From Robiginitomaculum sp. (GTDB taxonomy: Bacteria; Pseudomonadota; Alphaproteobacteria; Caulobacterales; Maricaulaceae): a stretch of DNA of 5,209 nucleotides. The stretch covers positions 51,205-56,413 of the forward strand of contig NVVU01000008.1 of the NCBI GenBank assembly GCA_002733485.1, read 5' to 3'. Under the pieces are notes generated by a model that had not been told where the DNA came from, made no database searches, and saw only the letters and a program-made list of their open reading frames with translations. Every line of letters starts with the position of its first letter. Within the stretch, counting starts at the first letter, position 1. A program made the translations under genes and the position numbers. Positions 1-5,209 of the stretch are shown piece after piece.

Positions 1-146
1 GCATTGCCCTCGGTATCAGCGGCACTTAGCGCGCCATAGACATTGCGTATGATTTCCGGTAATTCCGAAGCTGAAACGGAATTATTTCCAACATACGCTG
101 TGACAATATCTACGGCCATGTCGGTGATCGCTGTTTTATCGGTCAT
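1..146 (-). CDS. mucR: MucR/Ros-family transcriptional regulator, N-terminal part (3' end outside window)
   Basis: This is the first 48 codons of a gene that runs off the left edge; no stop is met. The start is the ATG at 146, preceded by GAGGTGA at a normal distance. The protein begins MTDKTAITDMAVDIVTAYV, continues with GNNSVSASELPEIIRNVYGA, and ends at the edge in LSAADTEGN. The pattern of a helix ending in 'IVxAYVxNNxVxxSELPxxI', then 'R.VY.AL', is what I recognise as the N-terminal oligomerisation region of MucR/Ros proteins. Family members are about 140-150 residues long, so roughly one third is visible; the C-terminal Cys2His2-type zinc finger that would confirm it lies outside. These proteins bind AT-rich DNA, act as global regulators or silencers in Alphaproteobacteria, and often repress their own promoter. 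The gene has the same orientation as the antiporter operon but is 264 bp downstream of it, so it is probably transcribed separately. The family call rests on motif recall. Confidence 0.82.
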   Translation of the reverse strand, partial: MTDKTAITDMAVDIVTAYVGNNSVSASELPEIIRNVYGALSAADTEGN

Positions 147-154
147 TCTTATTC

Positions 155-161
155 TCACCTC
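155..161 (-). promoter_or_regulatory. Ribosome binding site of the MucR-like gene
   Basis: The minus strand reads GAGGTGA, ending 8 nt before the ATG at 146. It matches seven bases of the anti-Shine-Dalgarno complement AGGAGGTGA. It supports the start at 146 over the internal Met10, which has no comparable site. Confidence 0.7.
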
Positions 162-182
162 TAACTAAACGTGTTCAATAGA

Positions 183-211
183 TATATGACGTAATTCTGA
201 CGCATAATCAA
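183..211 (-). promoter_or_regulatory. Possible promoter of the MucR-like gene (weak match)
   Basis: On the minus strand TTGATT (206-211) is followed after 17 bp by CATATA (183-188); spacings of 18 or 19 bp give ATATAT or TATATC instead. Transcription would start near position 175, leaving an untranslated leader of about 30 nt before the ATG at 146. The -35 box matches sigma-70 consensus at 4 of 6 positions and the -10 at about half, so this is only a plausible candidate. The -35 box overlaps one arm of the inverted repeat at 208-227, which would suit repression. Confidence 0.3.
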
Positions 212-239
212 GTGCCTTTAGGCTTGACGTTGCAGAATT
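193..239. repeat. Nested inverted repeat upstream of the MucR-like gene
   Basis: Two nearly concentric dyads are visible. The outer arms are AATTCTG (193-199) and CAGAATT (233-239), a perfect 7-bp match. The inner arms are TCAA-gt-GCC (208-216) and GGCTTGA (221-227): seven pairs with a 2-nt bulge around the loop TTTA (217-220). The same stretch carries TGACG three times on the plus strand, at 187-191, 198-202 and 225-229; the first two are 11 bp apart, about one helical turn. It overlaps the candidate promoter, so it could be an operator or a structured leader. Seven-base dyads are not rare by chance in a region this size, so function is an inference. Confidence 0.4.
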
Positions 240-354
240 CATTAGAGTTATGTGGTATATTGACTAAATGGACAGCTTTATAAAAAGCATAGTGAAGAAA
301 GAGGCCGGGAGTAAATCCGGTCTTTGGTTGTAATTCCTGAATGAGATTACAGAT

Positions 355-381
355 AAAACGCTGGCCTATAGTTTTGGCCAG
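355..381 (-). terminator. Possible Rho-independent terminator of the antiporter operon
   Basis: On the minus strand a perfect 6-bp GC-rich stem, CTGGCC (376-381) with GGCCAG (361-366), encloses a 9-nt loop. It is followed by CG and four T residues (355-358). It begins about 30 nt after the stop of the last antiporter gene (411-413), the expected place. The stem and T-run are short, so termination may be weak. A second imperfect hairpin with CCGG arms (305-308 and 317-320), followed on the minus strand by a pyrimidine-rich stretch, could assist. Confidence 0.42.
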
Positions 382-410
382 ACAAATCTGTGATCCAGTA
401 TGCAGCCTTA

Positions 411-2135
411 TCAGCCAGCCATATACACGCCCAACAGTGCCAGGGTAAGCAAGGCCACGGCCCATGCGGCCATGGCGCCCGTGGGCACGGTGCGGCTGAT
501 ATTACCATCGGGGCTGAGCATGATGGCCAGCATGGCGGAAAAATTGCCCAGGGCTTTGCGGGTGCCGCCCATGGTATAGACCCATAGCCGCGCCGTAATG
601 GCGTAAACCCAGTGCACCAGAGCTTTGCCTGGCTTGCGCCAGAACCAGTCTATATCCAGGATCGTCATGCGCTTTTCAGAGGGGTACCAGCCAATACGCA
701 TGAGAAGCGCAAAGGCAAAAATGGCGGCCAGCAAGAGCTGCATCTGTCCGACAATATGGCCAAGTGTATAAGGCTCATAATCACTGGCATAAGGAAGAAG
801 CGCATAGAGCCAGCGATGATTAACGCCAATAAATACGCTTAAGAACGCCGCTATGCCCATGGCCAGCAACATATTCCAGGGCGCTTCCTTGACCCGGCGA
901 CCACTGTCATGAGCAAAGAAAGAGAAGTACGGGATCTTGATCCCGGCATGTTCCAGAACCCCGGCGCTGGCAAAGACCAGAATCAGCCAGATAATCCAAT
1001 GGCCCTCATCGGCAACGGCTGCCAGAATCAGCGCCTTGGTTACGAAGGCGGACAGGAAGGGGAATGCCGAAATGGACCCGGCCCCGATCAGACAGAAAAA
1101 CGCGGTGATCGGCATCGAGCGGAACAGGCCGCCCAGCTCAGAAGCTTTGGTGGTGCCGGTACGCAGCAACACCGCGCCCATGCTCATGAACAACAGGCCT
1201 TTAAAGAGGACATCAGCAAAGGCGTGCGCCGCCGCGCCGTTAATGCCCATGGTAGTACCAATGCCTATGCCCACCACCATAAAACCCAATTGGTTGTTGA
1301 TGGAGAATGATAAAACCCGGCGCAGATCATTTTCTATGACCGCAAAGAAGACCGGGAAAAGCGCCATAATGGCCCCGATATAAATCAGCATTTCCGTACC
1401 GGCATAACCACGTGCCAGTGCATAAATTGCCATTTTGGTGGTAAAGGCCGAGAGCACCACGGCCCCGGTAATGGTGGCCTTGGGATAAGCATCCTGCAAC
1501 CAGCTGTGCAGCAGTGGAAATGCCGCCTTGATACCAAAGCCAATCAGGATCAACCAGCCGGCCAGGCCCGCCTCCAGACCAATATGTTCAAATGCCCAGG
1601 AGCCGGTTTGCGCGTGCAAAAGAATGGCCCCGGCCAGTAATAAGACGCCAGAGCCGATATGCATGACCAGATAGCGCATGCCGGCCTTGCGGGCCGCCGC
1701 TGTTCCGGTGCGGAAAATCAGAAAGACCGAGGTAATCGCGGTCAATTCCCAAAAGATAAAGAGCGTAATCAGGTCCCCGGCGAACACCGCCGCCATGGCC
1801 GCGCCGCCGTAAAGTACGCTCATGGTGTCTTGCACCCGGTCGCGTTCATGCAAGGCATAAAGGGCGTTTAAAAATGTTGCAATGATGAAGATAAGCCCCC
1901 AGATGCGGCTCAGCCCGTCAAAGCGAAAGGTAATCAAGCCTGCGCCCAATGTATCAATGCTGAGCTGGTCAAAGCTGCCAAAGGCACTCATTTTCAGCCA
2001 GAACATGAGCGCCACCGCAGGTGCCAGCAACATTACGGCCTTGCGCACATTATGCCAGGGCAGGGCCGCAATGATGAGACCTGCCAGTAAAATGGCCCAG
2101 GCAGGGTTTATGGGTGCGGCGAGAAGCTCAGTCAT
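411..2135 (-). CDS. MrpD/MnhD-family proton-conducting membrane subunit, long form with C-terminal extension
   Basis: A 574-residue polytopic inner-membrane protein of the complex I/Mrp antiporter family (proton-conducting transporter domain). Visible landmarks are DGLSRIWGL near 73, the TM5 glutamate E130 in FIFWELTAITS, K203 in GFGIKAAFPLLHSW (TM7), K234 in SAFTTKMAIYALAR (TM8), K312 in DVLFKGLLFM and K367 in SAFVTKALIL (TM12). FWELT resembles MrpA/NuoL more than classical MrpD. After KEAPWNMLLAMG (416-427) there are about 145 further residues with extra hydrophobic segments (about 463-479 and 553-572) and the motif YPSE followed by LDIDWFWR (484-500). That makes it some 80 residues longer than ordinary MrpD. 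The usual WLP after TM7 is WLQ here (Q214), and the AP pair is AT. The start at 2135 overlaps the preceding small gene by 8 bp and has GGAGAG 8 nt upstream. It ends with tandem stops TGA TAA and is last in the operon. The family is secure; ion specificity is unknown. Confidence 0.93.
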   Translation of the reverse strand: MTELLAAPINPAWAILLAGLIIAALPWHNVRKAVMLLAPAVALMFWLKMSAFGSFDQLSIDTLGAGLITFRFDGLSRIWGLIFIIATFLNALYALHERDRVQDTMSVLYGGAAMAAVFAGDLITLFIFWELTAITSVFLIFRTGTAAARKAGMRYLVMHIGSGVLLLAGAILLHAQTGSWAFEHIGLEAGLAGWLILIGFGIKAAFPLLHSWLQDAYPKATITGAVVLSAFTTKMAIYALARGYAGTEMLIYIGAIMALFPVFFAVIENDLRRVLSFSINNQLGFMVVGIGIGTTMGINGAAAHAFADVLFKGLLFMSMGAVLLRTGTTKASELGGLFRSMPITAFFCLIGAGSISAFPFLSAFVTKALILAAVADEGHWIIWLILVFASAGVLEHAGIKIPYFSFFAHDSGRRVKEAPWNMLLAMGIAAFLSVFIGVNHRWLYALLPYASDYEPYTLGHIVGQMQLLLAAIFAFALLMRIGWYPSEKRMTILDIDWFWRKPGKALVHWVYAITARLWVYTMGGTRKALGNFSAMLAIMLSPDGNISRTVPTGAMAAWAVALLTLALLGVYMAG

Positions 2136-2460
2136 CCTCGGTGCTCTCCGGGTAATAATCTTCGGATCGTCCGGTCAGGCGGCGCAAGGGCCAGCCCATC
2201 AGGACGACAAAGGCAAAGGCGGCAAAGCCAAAAAAGGCAAAAAAGCCTTTGAACTCTTCAAAATGAAAATGACCGTGGCGATTAACCAGAAAGTCCGCCC
2301 CTATGCTAAGCAAAGCAGCAAAGCCGACTACATACATGAAGCCTTTGCGCACGCCGTCGCTGACCAGCCATAAAAACGGTCGAGCAAGGGGATGAATATC
2401 CTCATCATGGGCGGGTTTGCGTGTCGGGTTATTTTTTGCAGGTTTCTTGGCGGTGCTCAT
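2128..2460 (-). CDS. Small two-helix membrane protein linked to antiporter subunits (uncharacterised)
   Basis: A 110-residue protein with no function I can assign. The first 40 residues are hydrophilic and Lys/Arg/Pro-rich (KKPAKNNPTRKPAHDE). Two hydrophobic helices follow, at about 41-59 and 72-91, joined by a short loop with alternating histidines (H62, H64, H66) and E68/E69. The tail starts PLRRLTGR and ends in an acidic stretch with EDYYPE (100-105). Positive charges before helix 1 and after helix 2 predict both ends in the cytoplasm and the His loop in the periplasm. Its start overlaps the preceding gene's stop as ATGA, GGAGG sits 6 nt upstream, and its end overlaps the next gene by 8 bp, so it is clearly a real, coupled gene. 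I recall small proteins with a similar GF..xGF core and an EDYY tail beside D-type subunits in other proteobacteria, but could not check this. The likely role is an accessory or assembly subunit of the same membrane complex. Confidence 0.85.
   Translation of the reverse strand: MSTAKKPAKNNPTRKPAHDEDIHPLARPFLWLVSDGVRKGFMYVVGFAALLSIGADFLVNRHGHFHFEEFKGFFAFFGFAAFAFVVLMGWPLRRLTGRSEDYYPESTEDD
2144..2149 (-). promoter_or_regulatory. Ribosome binding site of the long D-type subunit
   Basis: GGAGAG on the minus strand lies 8 nt before the ATG at 2135, inside the coding end of the small membrane protein gene. A GAGG also directly abuts the ATG but is too close to work. With the 8-bp gene overlap this points to translational coupling and fixes the start. 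Confidence 0.65.
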
Positions 2461-3932
2461 GGCATGCCTCCGCTTTCAAAAACGGGTCTCAGGAAATCCA
2501 GGATCGGCCCAATGGCAAAAAACAAAACAATGGTCCCTGCCGCAGTAATCAATGGAGGAATGACGGTCAGGCGCGGTGCCGTTGGCGGCTTGGCTGGTTT
2601 ATCCGGGGGCTTGCCAAAAAAGGCATTGACCGGGATCGGCAACAAATATGCGACGTTCAACAGCGACGAAATAATCAGCGCGCCGATAAACACCCGATTG
2701 ATCGGGTCCGTAGAGCCCATCATCAACAACAGTTTGGACCAAGCCCCGGCCAAAGGTGGCAGGCCGATAATCGAGAATGACCCCACCATAAAGGCACCAA
2801 ACACCCAGGGCATGGATTTGCCAAGGCCCTTCAGTTGGCTGACATTGGTGATGTGCCGCGCGGTATATATGGCCCCGGCGCACATAAAAAGTGTGATCTT
2901 GCCCCAGGCGTGCATGATGATATGCAATGCCGCCCCCATCGCCGCCAACGGCGTGGCTATCATCGCCCCCAGGGTGATGTAGGATAATTGGCTGATGGTG
3001 GAATAGGCCAACCGCTCTTTCAGATTATCCTTGGACAGGGCAATCAGGGACGCCAGCACAATGGAAATGGCCGCTATCCAGGCCAGCCAGTGCGAGGCGG
3101 GCAAAGTGCGCATGAAATCCAGGCCAAAAATGTAAACCGACATTTTCAGCATGGTGAAAACCCCGGCCTTGACCACCGCTACGGCGTGCAAAAAAGCACT
3201 GACCGGGGTGGGGGCTACCATGGCATTGGGCAGCCAGTTTTGTACCGGCATCAATGCAGCCTTGCTGATCCCGAAGGCATAAAGAACCAGCAATATGCTA
3301 CCCATAACCGGGGTTACATTACCGGCCAGCAGGCCGCCGGGCAAAAAGTCGGTGGAACCGGCCATTACCTGCGTTGCAATCACGGCGGGCAGGAACAGTC
3401 CAATGGACGTCCCCATCAAAATGGAAAGATAAATCCGCGCACCCCGGCGTGCTTTTTCATCGCCATTATGAGCAACCAGAGGATAGGTAGAGAGCGTCAG
3501 TGCTTCATAAAAAACAAACAGCGTAAACATATTGCCCGCCGCCGCTACCCCCATGGCCGCAGCAATGGCGACGGTAAAGCTGAGATAAAAGCGAGTCTGG
3601 TCCTTGGCCTTGTTACCGCGCATATAGCCGATGGAATAAAGCGAATTGATCAGCCATAGCGCACTGGCCAGCGCCGCAAACACGGCCCCCAATGGCTCAA
3701 GAGTAAAGTTAAGCGCTATGCCCCCGGCCACCTGCATCAATGTGGCAGATGGGCGCGCGCCGCCATCCACCGCCAGCACTAATGCGGTTACATTGGCCAG
3801 CAACAAGGCCCCGGCAATTAGAGTGGCCGCCTCGCGCAAGTTTGGCCAGCGCGATAACAATACAACACCAACCGAGCCGCCCAGCGGAATGGCCAGCAGC
3901 AGGATCAGCCCAAGTTCAGGGGTCCAGCTCAT
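2457..3932 (-). CDS. MrpD/NuoM-like proton-conducting membrane subunit (second D-type subunit)
   Basis: A 491-residue integral membrane protein, the normal length for MrpD/NuoM-type subunits, with about 13-14 predicted helices. Conserved charged positions of the ion path are present: E143 in FVFYEALTLSTYPLV (TM5), K224 in GISKAALMPVQNWLP (TM7), K255 in AVAVVKAG (TM8), K345 in HAWGKITLF and K400 in GAWSKLLLM (TM12). The WLPNAMVAPTPVSAFLHA segment (233-250) is the conserved loop and broken-helix region. FVFYE with STYPLV, followed by HNGDEKARRGARIYL, resembles the D-type subunits of Mrp-like and membrane-hydrogenase-like complexes more than classical Bacillus MrpD. The hydrophilic KPPDKPAKPP stretch (441-450) precedes a final helix. 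It begins in an ATGA overlap with the upstream D-type gene, with GGAGG 6 nt before the start, and ends in an ATGA overlap with the small membrane gene. It is expected to translocate protons or exchange H+ for a monovalent cation; substrate unknown. Confidence 0.93.
   Translation of the reverse strand: MSWTPELGLILLLAIPLGGSVGVVLLSRWPNLREAATLIAGALLLANVTALVLAVDGGARPSATLMQVAGGIALNFTLEPLGAVFAALASALWLINSLYSIGYMRGNKAKDQTRFYLSFTVAIAAAMGVAAAGNMFTLFVFYEALTLSTYPLVAHNGDEKARRGARIYLSILMGTSIGLFLPAVIATQVMAGSTDFLPGGLLAGNVTPVMGSILLVLYAFGISKAALMPVQNWLPNAMVAPTPVSAFLHAVAVVKAGVFTMLKMSVYIFGLDFMRTLPASHWLAWIAAISIVLASLIALSKDNLKERLAYSTISQLSYITLGAMIATPLAAMGAALHIIMHAWGKITLFMCAGAIYTARHITNVSQLKGLGKSMPWVFGAFMVGSFSIIGLPPLAGAWSKLLLMMGSTDPINRVFIGALIISSLLNVAYLLPIPVNAFFGKPPDKPAKPPTAPRLTVIPPLITAAGTIVLFFAIGPILDFLRPVFESGGMP
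2467..2471 (-). promoter_or_regulatory. Ribosome binding site of the small membrane protein gene
   Basis: GGAGG on the minus strand lies 6 nt before the ATG at 2460, within the last codons of the preceding D-type gene. Another ATG lies between them (2464-2466), but it belongs to the preceding frame and meets a stop two codons later, so 2460 is the start. Confidence 0.75.
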
Positions 3933-5209
3933 GATGCGCCTCCACCCAGTAGCGCCGCAGCGGCAGCATCGGTCAGGCCTTTGGGCAGGCTGGCATCAAA
4001 GAAAAACCAGACATTGGCAACGGCCAGGATCAGAAGCGGGATCAGTGCCAGTAATGGGACCTTGGCATGCGTTTTTCTGGCCCGGCTTTTGGCCTTTGGC
4101 GCTTCGTGCAAATACATCATTTCCACCATTTTCCAGACATAGAAAATCGCCAGCACTGACGAGGCCAGAATGGCGGCCACCGCCCACCACCAGCCGCGTT
4201 CAAGAGCGGCGATGATCAGATAATATTTGCTGACAAATCCGGCGGTTAACGGCATGCCGATCAGACTGAGGCCGGAAACGGTAAAGGCGGCAGCGGTGAC
4301 GGGCATGGTCTTGCCAAGGCCGGCCAGATCTGGCACCCGGCGTACGCCGTAACACAGGGCAAAAATACCAATGCCCATGAACAATGCACCCTTCATAAGC
4401 GCATGATTAAAGAGGTGCAGCAATCCGGCAGACAGCCCTGCTGCCGTGCCCATGGACAGGCCAAGCAACATATAGCCAAGCTGGGCCACCGATGAATAGG
4501 CCAGCAATTTTCGCAAATCCGTCTGATACAGCGCCTGTACAGAACAGATAATCATGGCGGCAACCGCCATGGGGGCAAGCACCAGCTCAAGCAAAGCGCC
4601 GTCAAACGGCTCGCCTGCTGAAAACACGCCAAAGATAAAACGCACCATGGCATAAAACGCTACTTTGGTGGCGGTGGAGGCCAGGAAGGTACCCACCATG
4701 GTAGGGGCATATGAATAGGCCCCGGGCAACCACGTGTGCAGCGGGAACATGGCGGTTTTCAAACCCAGCCCTATGACAATAAAGGCAAAGCCTGCGCGCA
4801 CCACGCGGCTATCGCTTTGCCCTTGCAATTGTATTGTAATATCAGCCATGTTGAGCGTGCCGGTGGCCATATAAACCAGACCCAGCCCGATGACAAAAAA
4901 TGTGGCCCCAATGGTGCCCAGAATAAGGTAATTAAAACTGGAGGTGAGGGCGCGGCGATCCTGACGGCCACCCATGGCCACCAGAATATAGGTGGAAATG
5001 GAAGATATTTCCAAAAACACAAAGACGTTAAAGGCATCGCCGGTAATCGCCACCCCCATCAGGCCCGCCAGACACAACATAAAAGCGGCAAAAAACGGGG
5101 CCTGATCCTTGGGTTCAATTTCCTGCATAACGCTGGGCAGGCCATTGATCAGTGATAAAACTCCCATGCCCGCAACAATCAGCAGGATCAGTATGTTCAG
5201 CGCATCAAT
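3929..5209 (-). CDS. mrpD: Monovalent cation/H+ antiporter subunit D (MrpD/MnhD type), 5'-truncated by window edge
   Basis: The last 426 codons of a D-type antiporter subunit are visible. The frame is open to the window edge: the 14 codons before Met at 5167 read IDALNILILLIVAG, the usual family sequence around the first conserved helices, so 5167 is not the true start. About 70 N-terminal residues are probably missing, judged from the TM5 glutamate near residue 137 in MrpD. Counting from the first visible codon, the key residues are E67 in FVFLEISSISTY, K151 in GLGLKTAMFPLHTWLP (TM7), K182 in STATKVAFYA (TM8), K273 in HALMKGALF and K328 in GFVSKYYL (TM12). QTDLRKLLAYSSVAQLGYM is the typical conserved loop and helix. 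This is the most canonical MrpD of the three large subunits. The C-terminus has a basic loop (KSRARKTHAK), one last helix and an Ala/Gly-rich tail. It is followed by the second D-type gene with a 4-bp ATGA overlap. In Mrp operons the upstream neighbour is normally mrpC, which would lie beyond the window. Confidence 0.94.
   Translation of the reverse strand: MDALNILILLIVAGMGVLSLINGLPSVMQEIEPKDQAPFFAAFMLCLAGLMGVAITGDAFNVFVFLEISSISTYILVAMGGRQDRRALTSSFNYLILGTIGATFFVIGLGLVYMATGTLNMADITIQLQGQSDSRVVRAGFAFIVIGLGLKTAMFPLHTWLPGAYSYAPTMVGTFLASTATKVAFYAMVRFIFGVFSAGEPFDGALLELVLAPMAVAAMIICSVQALYQTDLRKLLAYSSVAQLGYMLLGLSMGTAAGLSAGLLHLFNHALMKGALFMGIGIFALCYGVRRVPDLAGLGKTMPVTAAAFTVSGLSLIGMPLTAGFVSKYYLIIAALERGWWWAVAAILASSVLAIFYVWKMVEMMYLHEAPKAKSRARKTHAKVPLLALIPLLILAVANVWFFFDASLPKGLTDAAAAALLGGGAS
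3939..3943 (-). promoter_or_regulatory. Ribosome binding site of the second D-type subunit
   Basis: GGAGG on the minus strand lies 6 nt before the ATG at 3932, inside the C-terminal codons of the upstream gene. Together with the ATGA stop/start overlap it decides the start and indicates coupled translation. Confidence 0.75.

Larger units (their letters stand above)
147..410. other. AT-rich intergenic region between antiporter operon and MucR-like gene
   Basis: This 264-bp gap is clearly more AT-rich than the flanking genes. It holds the possible operon terminator near the right side, then the nested inverted repeat, the promoter-like sequence and the ribosome binding site of the MucR-like gene. 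A short hairpin, GCTTT (275-279) with AAAGC (284-288), lies between them. I see no convincing gene on either strand. A minus-strand open frame at 208-465 crosses the region but starts inside the antiporter gene in another frame and looks spurious. Confidence 0.7.

Noticed and set aside
260..284. Plus-strand promoter-like TTGACT and TATAAA
   Set aside because: The spacing is only 13 bp, too short for a sigma-70 promoter, and there is no plus-strand gene downstream.
208..465. Minus-strand 85-codon open frame across the end of the third antiporter gene and the intergenic gap
   Set aside because: It starts inside the antiporter coding sequence in another frame, has no clear ribosome binding site, matches no family I know, and overlaps the probable terminator and dyad.
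1882..2982. Plus-strand open frames of 163 and 196 codons (1882-2373 and 2392-2982)
   Set aside because: Both lie opposite well-supported minus-strand genes, lack convincing ribosome binding sites and resemble no known protein.
2988..3659. Plus-strand 223-codon open frame opposite the second D-type subunit
   Set aside because: It is rich in Gly, Gln, His, Arg and Asn with no hydrophobic core or motif, the usual look of an antisense shadow of a membrane protein gene. The minus-strand gene in this region is unmistakable.
3929..5167. Met at 5167 as the true start of the first D-type subunit
   Set aside because: The frame stays open upstream to the window edge with family-like sequence (IDALNILILLIVAG), and starting at 5167 would delete the first helices of the family.
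411..5209. A novel defence, mobile or RNA-based system
   Set aside because: I looked for repeats in array, insertion-sequence ends, transposase or nuclease motifs and tRNA-like structure and saw none. The region is fully explained by a tightly packed antiporter-type operon.

Overview
This is an ordinary-looking but neatly packed stretch of bacterial chromosome, with every gene on the minus strand. Most of it (positions 5209 down to 411) is the distal part of an Mrp/Mnh-type antiporter-like operon. In transcription order it holds a 5'-truncated MrpD-type membrane subunit, a second full-length MrpD/NuoM-like subunit, a small two-helix membrane protein, and a third, longer MrpD/MrpA-like subunit with a C-terminal extension. 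The genes overlap by 4, 4 and 8 bp, and each internal start has a clear Shine-Dalgarno sequence in the tail of the gene before it, so the four are very probably co-transcribed and translationally coupled. All three large proteins keep the charged intramembrane residues of the complex I/Mrp ion-translocating family: a TM5 Glu, TM7 and TM8 Lys, and later Lys residues.

After the last antiporter gene comes a 264-bp AT-rich non-coding gap (147-410). It holds a possible intrinsic terminator for the operon, a nested inverted repeat and a weak promoter-like sequence. At the left edge lie the first 48 codons of another minus-strand gene. Its N-terminus reads like a MucR/Ros-family regulator, a zinc-finger, H-NS-like DNA-binding protein family largely confined to Alphaproteobacteria.

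The MucR-type regulator, the tandem D-type subunits with a small protein between them, and moderate GC content together suggest an alphaproteobacterium; I cannot name a genus. The expected partner subunits (B, C, E, F, G types) are not in the window and would lie upstream, beyond position 5209. The three large subunits would form a chain of proton/cation-translocating modules in the inner membrane, working in Na+/H+ exchange, pH homeostasis or an energy-coupled complex. The substrate cannot be read from this sequence.

I found no mobile element, CRISPR array, RNA gene or defence-like system. The points most worth a second look are the small linked membrane protein, the extended third subunit with its altered TM7 motif, the use of three antiporter-like subunits, and the dyad upstream of the MucR-like gene.
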